DNA from: JAGVSR01 sp963786675
Lineage (GTDB): Bacteria; Pseudomonadota; Alphaproteobacteria; Rhizobiales; Hyphomicrobiaceae
Length of the DNA: 64,000 bases
Direction: 5' to 3'
NCBI GenBank assembly: GCA_963786675.1
Contig: CAWAZY010000002.1
Coordinates: 124,001-188,000, forward strand
Positions 1 to 8,648 of the stretch are shown piece by piece. Position 1 is the first letter of the stretch. Each line of letters begins with the position of its first letter. A program made the position numbers and the translations under genes. Below the pieces are notes generated by a model. That model saw only the letters and a list, made by a program, of their open reading frames with translations. It was not told the DNA's origin and ran no database searches.

Positions 1-274
1 GCCGGTCGGACCTAAACTGACTGATAAGCCGAGGCAGCATGCCTGCAGTCCTTTCGATATCGAATCCGGGCCGATCGGTGAGCGGGTTCGGAAGTTAGAA
101 ATGGCGTTGACGCAAGTCGTCACGTAGGCACCCTATCTCAAGGCTAGTTAACAGGCTCTGGACTGCGATCAATTTCTCCTTCATCCCGCACGGCGTTCGT
201 GGGGAATTGGTCAAAATTTTATTGAATTCGCGTGCGCAAGGCCGCGGCCGGGCAGCGGGGGGATGCGGCCCGCA
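1..274. other. Left-edge intergenic stretch
   Basis: I see no supported gene here. It lies beyond the 3' end of dcd and is more AT-rich around 205-230 than its surroundings. The palindromic GGCCGCGGCC near 240 is not followed by a T-run, so I do not call a terminator. Any gene to the left lies outside the window. Confidence 0.4.
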
Positions 275-1414
275 CTATTCGCGAAAATGCTTGGAAAGCT
301 TGAGTTTCTGGGCTTGGTAGTTCGATCCCAAGTCGCGGCCATAGAGCATCTCGGGCACTTCCACCATCCGCTCGTAGACCAGCCGGCCGATGATCTGCCC
401 GTCCTCGAGAATGAACGGGACTTTATGCGAGCGCACTTCCAGTACGACGCGCGAGCCGTGTCCGCCCGAAGCCGCGTGACCGAAACCCGGATCCATGAAT
501 CCGGCGTAGTGGACACGGAATTCGCCAACGAGCGGATTGAAGGGCATCATCTCGGCCGCGTGGGTCGGCGGGATGTGTACCGCTTCCTTCGACGCCAGAA
601 TGTAGAACTGATCGGGATCGAGGATCAGGCGGCGGCCCGGACCGGCTTTGATCGGCTCCCAGTAGTCGGCGATGACGCAGCTGGCCGGCGCATCCACGTC
701 GACAACGCCGGTATGCCGCTTGGCCCTGTAGCCCACAAGGCCGTCTGCATCGCCCACAAGATCGACCGAAAGGGCGATCCCGTCCTGAATGTCGGACGTG
801 GCGCCCGACACCAGAACCTCACGCTCCTGCAGGCGCTTCAATCCGGCATCATCTTCGCGGGGATTTCCGACCCTGAAGCGCAGCTGCGACAGCTTTGATC
901 CCTTGCGGGCGAGAATGGGGAATGTCTGCGGACAGATTTCGGCATAGAGCGGGCCGCGGTAGCCAAGCGGTACCTGATCGAACGCACCCACTCCATCGGC
1001 GATGACCCGCGTGAAGACATCGAGTCGCCCCGTCGAGCTTTTGGGGTTGGCCGCCGCGGCGATCACATCCGGGAGCGCCAAGCTCTCCAGAAGCGGCACG
1101 ATATACACGCAGCCCGTTTCAAGGACCGCCCCCGGCGTCAGATCGATGGCGTGGAGCTTCAGGTCGTCGATGCGGGATGCAACCTTGGCACCGGGTCCAG
1201 GCAAGAAACTGGCCCTGACCCGGTAGGCCACGGCGCCGAGACGCAGATCGATGCTGGCCGGCTGCAGCTGGCCTGGATCGGCCGGTTCCGCAAGCTTCAG
1301 CGCGCCCGACGAGATCAGCGCCCGGATGGCCTGCGCCGGCAGGATCCCGTCGGTCACCGCGACCCCGAGCGGACCGTCCGTTTTCGATGTGGTCTGTGCT
1401 GCCGATTTTGCCAT
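275..1414 (-). CDS. dcd: 2'-deoxycytidine 5'-triphosphate deaminase, long form
   Basis: This cytoplasmic enzyme deaminates dCTP to dUTP, feeding thymidylate synthesis. The protein has about 379 residues and looks like two tandem dUTPase-like halves. The first carries NPKSSTGRLDVFTRVI and GYRGPLYAEI, and the second carries GFGHAASGGHGSRVVLEVRS. This doubled form is common in alphaproteobacteria, whereas the classical Dcd has about 190 residues. I chose the ATG at 1414 because the mRNA has AGGGTAGGGGGCC just upstream. A longer reading with 25 extra residues has no plausible ribosome site. The gene is divergent from metZ, and the 250-bp gap holds the metZ control elements. Confidence 0.88.
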   Translation of the reverse strand: MAKSAAQTTSKTDGPLGVAVTDGILPAQAIRALISSGALKLAEPADPGQLQPASIDLRLGAVAYRVRASFLPGPGAKVASRIDDLKLHAIDLTPGAVLETGCVYIVPLLESLALPDVIAAAANPKSSTGRLDVFTRVIADGVGAFDQVPLGYRGPLYAEICPQTFPILARKGSKLSQLRFRVGNPREDDAGLKRLQEREVLVSGATSDIQDGIALSVDLVGDADGLVGYRAKRHTGVVDVDAPASCVIADYWEPIKAGPGRRLILDPDQFYILASKEAVHIPPTHAAEMMPFNPLVGEFRVHYAGFMDPGFGHAASGGHGSRVVLEVRSHKVPFILEDGQIIGRLVYERMVEVPEMLYGRDLGSNYQAQKLKLSKHFRE

Positions 1415-1452
1415 GGGGCCCCCTACCCTCTGGGCTCTAAACCAAGGCACGC

Positions 1453-1481
1453 TTGACGCCAAGGGGAGGCGGCGGTATTCC
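1453..1481 (+). promoter_or_regulatory. Probable sigma-70 promoter of metZ
   Basis: TTGACG at 1453-1458 and TATTCC at 1476-1481 are separated by 17 bp. Transcription would start near 1488, right at the 5' edge of the SAM-II aptamer. That placement is the main support, because the -10 hexamer is weak. Confidence 0.5.
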
Positions 1482-1490
1482 CCGCCCAAC

Positions 1491-1546
1491 GTCGTGGTGA
1501 TTTGGCCGGCCGGCTTGCAGCCACGTTAAACAACTCGCTAAAGTGG
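1491..1546 (+). promoter_or_regulatory. SAM-II riboswitch (SAM_alpha aptamer)
   Basis: P1 pairs CGTGG (1493-1497) with CCACG (1521-1525). The P1 loop begins TGATTTGG, and the stem is followed by TTAAACAACTCGCTAAAGTGG, the 3' pseudoknot strand typical of SAM-II. This short H-type pseudoknot binds S-adenosylmethionine and is found upstream of methionine genes such as metA/metX/metZ in alphaproteobacteria. Here it lies about 120 nt upstream of metZ and is followed by a terminator hairpin, so excess SAM should lower metZ expression. Confidence 0.92.
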
Positions 1547-1560
1547 CCGCGCGCACCCGG

Positions 1561-1616
1561 AAACCCGGCGCACGGCTCCTTTGACGAGGAGAGGTGCCAT
1601 AGGGACCGGGTTTTTT
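1561..1616 (+). terminator. Intrinsic terminator (attenuator) in the metZ leader
   Basis: AAACCCGG (1561-1568) pairs with CCGGGTTT (1606-1613), an inner CTCCT/AGGAG hairpin sits at about 1576-1592, and the stem runs directly into TTTTTT at 1611-1616. It lies 15 nt after the SAM-II aptamer and 50 nt before metZ, so it fits premature termination controlled by SAM. How aptamer folding is coupled to this stem is not evident by eye. Confidence 0.72.
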
Positions 1617-1665
1617 GTTGCGCGGGGCCGCTTGAGGGCGGTCCGAAGGCCAGAAGAGGTGGGAG

Positions 1666-2880
1666 ATGAGTGCCAAGATTGACGACGCCGCGATTGCCGC
1701 TGAATGGGCGCCAGAAACGCAGCTGGTTCACGGCGGGGTGCTCCGCTCCCAGTTCGGCGAAACGTCCGAGGCGATCTTTCTGACCCAGGGCTTCGTCTAC
1801 ACGTCCGCCGAGCAGGCCGAAGCGCGCTTCAAGAACGAAGATCCCGGCTTTCAGTATTCCCGCTTCGCCAATCCGACCGTCGCCATGCTCGAAGAGCGGC
1901 TGCGGCTGTTCGAAGGCGCGGAAGTCTGCCGCGCCATGGCGACCGGCATGGCGGCCGTCAATGCAGCCCTATTGTCCTACCTTCGCGCAGGCGATCACGT
2001 CGTCGCCGCCCGCGCCATGTTCGGCTCATGCCGCTACATCGTCGAGACGCTCTGCCCGCGCTTCGGCATCACCCCGACGCTGATCGACGGCCGCGACATC
2101 GAGGAGTGGCGCAAGGCCGTCCGCCCCAACACCAAGGCCTTCTTCTTCGAAACGCCAGCCAACCCGACCCTCGATCTGGTCGACATCGCGGCCGTCTCCG
2201 CGCTCGCGCGCGAGATCGGCGCTCTCGTCATGGTCGACAACGTGTTCGCCACGCCGATGCTGCAGCGTCCATTGGCTCACGGCGCCGACGTGGTGATCTA
2301 CTCCGCCACCAAGCACATCGACGGCCAGGGACGGTGCCTGGGCGGCGCGGTCCTGTGCTCGGAGAAGTTCCTGACCGACCACCTGCAGGATTTCTTCCGC
2401 CAGACCGGACCGTCGATGAGCCCGTTCAACGCCTGGGTGATGTTGAAGGGCCTGGAGACGATGCCGTTGCGCATCGCCGCGCAGTGCGCCAATGCGGCCA
2501 AGGTTGCCGATCATATCGCCAGCCGGCCCGGCGTGGGCCGGGTCATTTACTGCGGCCGCGACGACCATCCGCAGGCGGCATTGGTCCGCAAGCAGATGAC
2601 CGGCGGCGGACAGATGGTCGCCTTTGAGGTCGAGGGCGGCAAGGAGGCGGCGTTCCGCTTCCAGAATGCCCTACGCCTCATCAAGATCTCGAACAATCTG
2701 GGTGACGCCAAGAGCCTGATCACCCATCCGACGACGACGACCCATCAGCGCATTGGACCAGCGGCGCGCGCCGAACTCGGCATCTCGGACGGCATGCTGC
2801 GCCTGTCGGTCGGACTGGAAGCCGCCCGCGATCTCATCGCCGACATCGACCGCGGGCTGGCTGCCGCCGCTGCGGCCTGA
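1666..2880 (+). CDS. metZ: O-succinylhomoserine sulfhydrylase
   Basis: This PLP enzyme makes homocysteine directly from O-succinylhomoserine and sulfide in methionine synthesis. It has 404 residues, normal for the Cys/Met metabolism PLP family. The PLP lysine is K216 in YSATKHIDGQGR. Other landmarks are FQYSRFANPTVAMLEERL near the N-terminus, FETPANPTLDLVDI and the phosphate-binding ATGMAAVNAA. The ATG has a strong GAGGTGGGAG ribosome site. The leader carries a SAM-II riboswitch plus terminator, which independently supports a methionine role. metB and O-acetylhomoserine sulfhydrylases are paralogues, but the MetZ-like length and the SAM-II context favour metZ. Confidence 0.92.
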   Translation: MSAKIDDAAIAAEWAPETQLVHGGVLRSQFGETSEAIFLTQGFVYTSAEQAEARFKNEDPGFQYSRFANPTVAMLEERLRLFEGAEVCRAMATGMAAVNAALLSYLRAGDHVVAARAMFGSCRYIVETLCPRFGITPTLIDGRDIEEWRKAVRPNTKAFFFETPANPTLDLVDIAAVSALAREIGALVMVDNVFATPMLQRPLAHGADVVIYSATKHIDGQGRCLGGAVLCSEKFLTDHLQDFFRQTGPSMSPFNAWVMLKGLETMPLRIAAQCANAAKVADHIASRPGVGRVIYCGRDDHPQAALVRKQMTGGGQMVAFEVEGGKEAAFRFQNALRLIKISNNLGDAKSLITHPTTTTHQRIGPAARAELGISDGMLRLSVGLEAARDLIADIDRGLAAAAAA

Positions 2881-2979
2881 CGCCTTCCGCCGCCTGTCAA
2901 TTGACGCAGGGCCGCGGGCTCATACAGACTGCACCAGAACATCGGCACCGGCACAACCACGCCCCAGAGGACCCGCCCC

Positions 2980-3387
2980 GTGAGTCGCGATTACGTCTAT
3001 GAGACCGTCACCCACGGCATCCGGGTGCGCGTTTGGCCCGAGTATCAGGGCGAACAATCGTCGCCGGACGAGGGGTACTATTTCTGGAGCTATACGGTGG
3101 AAATCGCCAACGAGGGCGCCGTCCCGGTTCAGCTCAAGACACGGTTCTGGCGCATCACGGATTCCGCGGGCCGCACCGAAGAGGTGCGCGGCCCCGGCGT
3201 CATCGGCCAGACGCCCACCATCGAGCCCGGTCAGTCCTTCACCTACACGTCGGGATGTCCGCTATCGACCTCGTCAGGCATCATGGTCGGCAGCTATCAG
3301 ATGGCGGGAGACGGCGGCCGCCTGTTCGACGTGGCGATCCCCGCTTTCTCGCTCGATAGCCCGTTCACCGTCAAAAGCGTGAACTGA
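2980..3387 (+). CDS. apaG: ApaG domain protein (Co2+/Mg2+ efflux-associated)
   Basis: The 135-residue product is a single ApaG (DUF525) domain, a fibronectin-III-like beta sandwich of uncertain biochemical role. Landmarks are YFWSYTVEIANEG, VQLKTRFWRITDS, GPGVIGQTPTIEPGQSFTYT and the SGIMVGSYQM segment. The start is GTG at 2980, preceded by AGAGGA. The argE ATG follows its stop by one base, so the two are probably co-transcribed. In enterobacteria apaG is linked to ksgA and apaH, a context missing here. Confidence 0.9.
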   Translation: MSRDYVYETVTHGIRVRVWPEYQGEQSSPDEGYYFWSYTVEIANEGAVPVQLKTRFWRITDSAGRTEEVRGPGVIGQTPTIEPGQSFTYTSGCPLSTSSGIMVGSYQMAGDGGRLFDVAIPAFSLDSPFTVKSVN

Positions 3388-3388
3388 C

Positions 3389-4552
3389 ATGGCGCCGGCG
3401 GTCGAAACAACGGCTGTGGAGATTCTGGCGCGGCTCGTTGCGTTTGATACGACAAGTCACAAATCGAACGTCCCACTGATCCGCTACGTCGAAGATTATT
3501 TGCGCGCCCATGGCGTGGCGTATGATTTGGTGACGTTGCCGGACGGGTCGAAATCGTCCCTGTTCGCCACCATCGGCCCGGCCGAAGTGCCCGGCATCGG
3601 CTTGTCCGGTCACACCGATGTCGTCCCGGTCGACGGCCAGACGTGGACCGCCGATCCCTTCACACTGCGGCAAGCCGATGGAAAACTCTATGGGCGCGGC
3701 ACCGCGGACATGAAGGGCTTTCTCGCCTGCGTTCTGGCGGCCGTGCCACTTTTTCGCGCCGCGCCGCTGAAGGTGCCCGTCCACCTGATCTTCTCCTACG
3801 ACGAGGAAATCGGATGCGTCGGCGTGCGGCCGATGATTGCCGAATTCGGGCATCGCCTACCTCAGCCCCGGCTCGTGATCGTCGGTGAGCCCACGGAAAT
3901 GCGCGTCGTCGATGCCCATAAGGGTCCGGTTCGCTGGCAAGTCGACATCACCGGACGCGCGGCCCATTCCAGCATGGCGCATCTGGGTGTCAATGCCATC
4001 ACCTATGCTGGCCGCATCCTCGCCGAACTTGCGCGCATCGAGGACGACTTGAAGGCGCAAAGCGCCGATCAACGTTTCGAACCGCCCTATTCAACCCTCC
4101 AGGTCACCGCCATCGAAGGCGGCACCGCATCCAATATCGTGCCTGTCTCGTGCAGGATCGGATTCGAAATCCGCGCCCTGCCAGGCGTCGATGTCGCCTC
4201 CATTGACCGGCGGATCCGCGATTTCGCCACCACGGCATGCACACCGCACATGCAGGCCGTCGCACCCGATAGCGGCATTACGATCACGCGCACCAACAGC
4301 GTCCCGCCTTTTGGGGCTGGGCCGAATTCTGAAGCCGTGGCACTCGCCTTGGCTCTAGCGGGACAGAACGAAACCTATGCGGTGTCCTATGCCACCGAGG
4401 CGGGCCTGTTCCAGGACGCCGGCGCGCCATCCGTTGTGTGCGGGCCGGGCCGTATCGCCGAAGCCCACACCGCCGACGAGTGGATCGCCCAGTCTGAGAT
4501 CGAGAAATGCTCGAACTTCCTAGAAAAATTGGCGGTCTGGTGCGCCACCTGA
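3389..4552 (+). CDS. argE: Acetylornithine deacetylase
   Basis: This dizinc M20-family hydrolase releases ornithine from N-acetylornithine in arginine synthesis. It has 387 residues. Metal-site motifs are in order: LSGHTDVVPVDGQTW (His, Asp), GRGTADMKGF (bridging Asp), SYDEEIGC (catalytic Glu then Glu), GEPTEMRVVDAHKGP, and a late YATEAGLFQDAG region. The lid and dimerisation segment follows GRAAHSSMAHLGVNAI. The ATG is almost fused to the apaG stop. An M20 dipeptidase such as DapE is the main alternative, but the GEPTEMRVVDAHKG and TEAGLFQ motifs fit ArgE. Confidence 0.88.
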   Translation: MAPAVETTAVEILARLVAFDTTSHKSNVPLIRYVEDYLRAHGVAYDLVTLPDGSKSSLFATIGPAEVPGIGLSGHTDVVPVDGQTWTADPFTLRQADGKLYGRGTADMKGFLACVLAAVPLFRAAPLKVPVHLIFSYDEEIGCVGVRPMIAEFGHRLPQPRLVIVGEPTEMRVVDAHKGPVRWQVDITGRAAHSSMAHLGVNAITYAGRILAELARIEDDLKAQSADQRFEPPYSTLQVTAIEGGTASNIVPVSCRIGFEIRALPGVDVASIDRRIRDFATTACTPHMQAVAPDSGITITRTNSVPPFGAGPNSEAVALALALAGQNETYAVSYATEAGLFQDAGAPSVVCGPGRIAEAHTADEWIAQSEIEKCSNFLEKLAVWCAT

Positions 4553-4600
4553 ACAGCGTTGCAACGCGCGGCTTGCCAAGGGCTTCCGGTTCCCGCACTT

Positions 4601-6106
4601 ATGGCCGCGTCGGTGTCCAACCGTTGGATGGACCGGATGCCGCCCGCCGTGACTGCCTGGGGATTTCAAGCCGTGCCGCGCCAGCCCGTTTCCGCCAGTT
4701 ATGCTCGTGAACGCGCCGAGCTTCGCGACCTCTTGCTCGCGCCCTTCGCCACCAGCGATGCGCTAACGGCCAATTTGGCGCGCATTTATCACACCGTACT
4801 CGATCTTGACCTGACGGCGTATGGCACAGCGGCGTTCAAGCCGGTCGCCGCCGACATCGCGGCCGACCACTTCGCGTTACGCACACTCCTTCGAGAGCAG
4901 ATCGCCCATTGGCACGCCCAGGGACTGATGTCGCTCAACGCCCAACATGCCGCGCGCGATACCTTGCGCGCCTTGCGCTATGCCTCCGACATTGCGGCCG
5001 AGATACACAGCGACTTTGAATTCGGTGACGACGCAACGCCCCATCGCCGTGCCTTCGGCGAATACGGGCTCAACACCTTCGTCGCACCGGCCTTCGATAA
5101 CGGGCAGAATATCGAATTCCGCTCCGGTGACATTCTTCTGGTCCGCGGCACCCGGCATAACAGTGCCGCCATCGCACGGATTGGAGATGTCGACAGCCAG
5201 TTCAGTCACGCGGCCCTCATCTATTTCGACGAGGCCGGCCGCGGCTTTGTGGTCGAAGCACTGATCGAGGATGGCGCCGTCATCACGCCACTTCGCGAGG
5301 CGCTCGATCACGGCATTGCTCGCGCCATGCTGTTCCGGCACAGGGATGCGGACTTGGCCGCGCGCGCCGCCAAGCTCATGCATGACCACGTCAAATGGTC
5401 TTTGAGCCCCGAGGGCAAGCCGATCCTGTACGATTTTTCCATGCGTCTCAGCGGCACCAAGCGGATGTTCTGCTCCAAGCTCATCCGCATCGCCTTCGAG
5501 GATGCCAGCCAAGGCCGTCTGAAATTACCCGCGTTCACAACGCGCTTTCAAGATTCCAACCGGTCGTTTCATCACCTCATCGGCATCAAGGCCGCCGAGA
5601 CGTTCGCACCGGGGGATCTGGAAATCGACCCCGATGTCGATTTGGTCGCCGAGTGGCAGGATCAGCGATTCACATCACAGATCCGCTTGCAGGACCTCAT
5701 TATGAGTAAGCTGTTCGAGTGGATGGAGGTGCATGGTTATCGCTTCGAGCCGGATTGGAGCGTGCGCCTCATTGCGCTCGCCGGCCGGTTTTCCACGCGT
5801 TTGTCGAAGCGCACGCAGGATCTCGTCGCCGATCTCTTCGCACGGATCCCGCCGCATATGCCCCGGCGCACCATCGCGACCATCGTCATGTTGCACAAGA
5901 CGGCTCAGCCGCTATTGGAAGACCTCCAGCACCGCGAGCGCCTGATGGTGGCGACGGAAGGCCGTCCGTTGCATCCGCGCGAGGCGTTCGCCTACCTCGA
6001 CGAGGTCCGGCGCAATTCCAATGGGCAACTCGGCTATCTGGCGGCACCGCACGGATGGCGAAGAAAACTTGCGCAGCTGCGCCGGCAACGGCCCCGCAGG
6101 AGCTGA
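4601..6106 (+). CDS. YiiX/YebB-like permuted NlpC/P60 cysteine hydrolase
   Basis: The central third matches the permuted NlpC/P60 (peptidase C92, YaeF/YiiX) fold. FRSGDILLVRG opens the domain, FSHAALIYF supplies the catalytic His (about residue 203), and FCSKLIRIAF supplies the nucleophilic Cys (about residue 291). The flanking regions, about 120 residues before and 180 after, show no domain I recognise. There is no clear signal peptide, so it is probably cytoplasmic. Members act on lipids, amides or peptides, and the substrate cannot be named here. The start is uncertain: a TTG at 4559 and ATGs at 4601, 4628 and 4637 are in frame and none has a good ribosome site. It may be the last gene of an apaG-argE run. 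Confidence 0.68.
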   Translation: MAASVSNRWMDRMPPAVTAWGFQAVPRQPVSASYARERAELRDLLLAPFATSDALTANLARIYHTVLDLDLTAYGTAAFKPVAADIAADHFALRTLLREQIAHWHAQGLMSLNAQHAARDTLRALRYASDIAAEIHSDFEFGDDATPHRRAFGEYGLNTFVAPAFDNGQNIEFRSGDILLVRGTRHNSAAIARIGDVDSQFSHAALIYFDEAGRGFVVEALIEDGAVITPLREALDHGIARAMLFRHRDADLAARAAKLMHDHVKWSLSPEGKPILYDFSMRLSGTKRMFCSKLIRIAFEDASQGRLKLPAFTTRFQDSNRSFHHLIGIKAAETFAPGDLEIDPDVDLVAEWQDQRFTSQIRLQDLIMSKLFEWMEVHGYRFEPDWSVRLIALAGRFSTRLSKRTQDLVADLFARIPPHMPRRTIATIVMLHKTAQPLLEDLQHRERLMVATEGRPLHPREAFAYLDEVRRNSNGQLGYLAAPHGWRRKLAQLRRQRPRRS

Positions 6107-6143
6107 ATTCTCGGGCGCTCCCCGCACGCGCCGGGGATCATGT

Positions 6144-7643
6144 CTACGTGCCGCAGAATGTCTGGTGGACGACCTCTTCGGGGCGCGGCGGCCGGGTCAG
6201 ATCCTCGTCGCCCGGTTTCAAATTGAAGGGATCAGCCACGGCATCGGCCAGACGGCGGAACGGCTTGAAGTCGTCGCGGTCGACGGCGGCCCGGATCGCG
6301 GCTTCAACGAGATGATTGCGCGGGATGATCGCGGGATTGGCCGCGTTCATGGCGCGCGCCGTATCATCCCAGGAGCGATTGCCGCGCGAGAGCCGGGCCC
6401 GCCAGCGCTCCAGCCATGCCTCCACCGGCGCGGCCTCCTTGAACAGCGCCAAGAAGGCCGGCGCCGCTTCAGCGTCGGCGGGATCACACAATCGGGCGAG
6501 CGTTCGGAAGGTGTTCGTGAAGTCCGCTTCACCGTTGGCCATGACTGTCAGCAGATCCTGAACCAGATCGGTATCGCCGTCTTCGAAAGGCGCCTCCAAT
6601 CCGATCTTGATGGCGAAGTTGCGCACAACGGCGTTCTGGAACTGGCTGGCATAGGCGCCCAGTGCCTCTTCCGCCGCGGCGATCGCCTCGGGTTCGGTCG
6701 CGGCGAGGAGAGGCAACAGCGTTTCCGCGAAGCGCGTCAGGTTCCACCGGGCGATGGCCGGCTGATTGGAATAGGCATACCGGCCGCCGCTGTCGATGGA
6801 GCTGAACACGGTGGCGGGATGATAGACATCCATGAAAGCGCACGGTCCGAAGTCGATCGTCTCGCCGGCAATCGACGCATTGTCGGTGTTCATGACGCCA
6901 TGAATGAAACCGACACTCATCCAACGCGCGATCAGGCTCGCCTGCGCGGCAATCACGGCGTCGAGCAGGTTGCGGTACCGTTCGGCCCCCTCACCGATGT
7001 GCGGATAGTGCCGGCCAATGACATGATCGGCCAGCAGCCGGACCGCATCGTTGTCCTGGCGGACGGCGAAATACTGAAAGGTTCCGACGCGGATGTGGCT
7101 CGCGGCCACACGCACCAGAATGGCGCCCGGCAAGGGCTCCTCGCGATAAACCCATTCGCCGGTCGTCAGCGCGGCCAGCGCCCGCGTAGTGGGAATGCCA
7201 AGCGCCGCAAAGGCCTCGCTGACCAGATATTCGCGCAGCACCGGCCCGAGCGCGGCGCGGCCATCGCCCATCCGCGAGAACGGCGTGCGCCCCGACCCCT
7301 TGAGCTGGATGTCGCGGCGCAGGCCCCCTGCATCGACGACCTCGCCCAGAAGGATGGCGCGCCCGTCCCCCAGCTGCGGCACGAAATTCCCGAACTGGTG
7401 GCCCGCATACGCCATCGCGATGGGCTCGCTGCCGGGTGCGATCTGATTGCCAGCCAACATGGCGATGCCGTCGGGGCTCGAGAGCGCGGCGGCATCGAGC
7501 CCCAATTGGACCGCAAGCGCCTCATTGAGACGGATCAGCTGGGGCGCGCGGACATGGGTCGGCGCAACCCGCACGTGAAACCGCTCAGGCAGACGCGCAT
7601 AGCTGTTGTCGAATGGAATCGAGAGGGTCGAAGGTGCCATCAT
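6144..7643 (-). CDS. selO: Protein adenylyltransferase SelO (YdiU/UPF0061)
   Basis: SelO is a pseudokinase-fold enzyme that transfers AMP to Ser, Thr or Tyr of target proteins and is linked to the oxidative stress response. The roughly 499-residue protein shows AYAGHQFGNFVPQLGDGRA, DIQLKGSGRTPFSR, YLVSEAFAALGIPTTRALA, IHGVMNTDNASIAGETIDFG with the catalytic and metal-binding Asp, and GGRYAYSNQPAIARWNL. It ends TFCGT, so the antepenultimate residue is Cys where animal SelO has selenocysteine. The start lies at the double ATG 7640/7643. It is convergent with the C92 gene and follows the cco accessory genes on the same strand. Confidence 0.93.
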   Translation of the reverse strand: MMAPSTLSIPFDNSYARLPERFHVRVAPTHVRAPQLIRLNEALAVQLGLDAAALSSPDGIAMLAGNQIAPGSEPIAMAYAGHQFGNFVPQLGDGRAILLGEVVDAGGLRRDIQLKGSGRTPFSRMGDGRAALGPVLREYLVSEAFAALGIPTTRALAALTTGEWVYREEPLPGAILVRVAASHIRVGTFQYFAVRQDNDAVRLLADHVIGRHYPHIGEGAERYRNLLDAVIAAQASLIARWMSVGFIHGVMNTDNASIAGETIDFGPCAFMDVYHPATVFSSIDSGGRYAYSNQPAIARWNLTRFAETLLPLLAATEPEAIAAAEEALGAYASQFQNAVVRNFAIKIGLEAPFEDGDTDLVQDLLTVMANGEADFTNTFRTLARLCDPADAEAAPAFLALFKEAAPVEAWLERWRARLSRGNRSWDDTARAMNAANPAIIPRNHLVEAAIRAAVDRDDFKPFRRLADAVADPFNLKPGDEDLTRPPRPEEVVHQTFCGT

Positions 7644-7722
7644 GCCCGCAATATGGGCCGGGCGGCTGAGAACTTCCACCCCGCAGGCAGACCCCGGGAC
7701 GGTCATCTGCGACCATGCGCCG

Positions 7723-8421
7723 TCAGTTGGTCAGGCAGAGACCGGCAATTGTCGCCGCCGGTATGTGAAGCGATGCAAACCCGGCGAGGGCCACGAATAA
7801 TCCGGCGGCAATCTGCGCCGGCCGGCTCCAAACCGCGCCTTTGAGGGAGGCGATGCCGAACCCCGCCGCCAGGACACCCGGGACGGTCCCCAGTCCGAAC
7901 CCGGCCATGACCGACAGTCCGGCGAGGGGCGATCCCGTCAACGACGCGGAAAACACGGCCGCGTAGACCATCGGGCAGGGATTGAACCCCCAGATCGCCC
8001 CTAAGGCCACCGGCGCCACACCAGGCGTGCCGCGCAGTGGCCGTGTCACGCGCGCCGCGGCATCGGACAGCCGCCCCATGGCAGCATCGAGCAAGGCGAG
8101 CCGGGGCATCATTCCCGCCATGGCAAGTCCGCTCCACATGAGCACGATGGCCGCGACCCACTGCATGGCGCGGTAGTTCACTGTCGTCTCCGGAGCCAAA
8201 ACCGCGTTTCCGGCGAAGCCGGCTACGATGCCGAGCAGCGCATAGGACGTGATCCGGCCGACTTGGAGCAGTACGGCATGCACGGCCCGTTCGCGCGCGG
8301 TCTGGGGGCCGAGTGTCAAAAGTGCGCTGCAGGAAATGCCCCCGCACATGGCGCCACAATGCAGCGTGCTCGCCAAACCCAGCACCAGTCCGCCGAAAAA
8401 TGTGAGGGCCGTGGGATCCAT
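7723..8421 (-). CDS. TauE/SafE-like membrane protein of the cco locus
   Basis: A 232-residue integral membrane protein with about six hydrophobic helices, of the type annotated as sulfite exporter TauE/SafE or DsbD-like (UreH domain). The first helix carries HCGAMCGG, and WGFNPCPMVYAAVF follows in the middle. Paired cysteines of this kind suggest metal or thiol chemistry rather than sulfite transport. Homologues commonly sit beside ccoS and are suspected of copper delivery to cbb3 oxidase. It starts 2 bp after the ccoS stop, so it is in the ccoGHIS operon. The exact substrate is unknown. Confidence 0.75.
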   Translation of the reverse strand: MDPTALTFFGGLVLGLASTLHCGAMCGGISCSALLTLGPQTARERAVHAVLLQVGRITSYALLGIVAGFAGNAVLAPETTVNYRAMQWVAAIVLMWSGLAMAGMMPRLALLDAAMGRLSDAAARVTRPLRGTPGVAPVALGAIWGFNPCPMVYAAVFSASLTGSPLAGLSVMAGFGLGTVPGVLAAGFGIASLKGAVWSRPAQIAAGLFVALAGFASLHIPAATIAGLCLTN

Positions 8422-8423
8422 GG

Positions 8424-8648
8424 CTAAGTCAACCCGCTGGTTTTAGCCGTTTCGCGGTCGTCCGCAACCGCGCCGCCCGCGCGCGTCCGGTCGCTTGCTG
8501 CAGGCCCTGGCGGAGCGTCTTCAATCGCCCGCCAGCCCGCCCCTTCGAGATCGTCGAATTGTCCGTCGCGCAGCGCCCATAGGAACGCGACCAATCCGAG
8601 AAGACCCAGGAACAGTGCTGCTGGAATGAGCCAAGCCAGTGACGTCAT
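8424..8648 (-). CDS. ccoS: cbb3 oxidase assembly protein CcoS
   Basis: A 74-residue single-pass inner-membrane protein required for cofactor insertion into cbb3 oxidase. The N-terminal helix (LIPAALFLGLLGLVAFLWAL) is followed by RDGQFDDLEG, the conserved CcoS signature, and a variable hydrophilic tail. Its ATG overlaps the ccoI stop by 4 bp, so translation is probably coupled. Confidence 0.93.
   Translation of the reverse strand: MTSLAWLIPAALFLGLLGLVAFLWALRDGQFDDLEGAGWRAIEDAPPGPAASDRTRAGGAVADDRETAKTSGLT

Noticed and set aside
6021..7844. A 607-codon open frame opposite selO
   Set aside because: Long antisense frames are expected in GC-rich genes. selO on the other strand has full family motifs and this frame has none.
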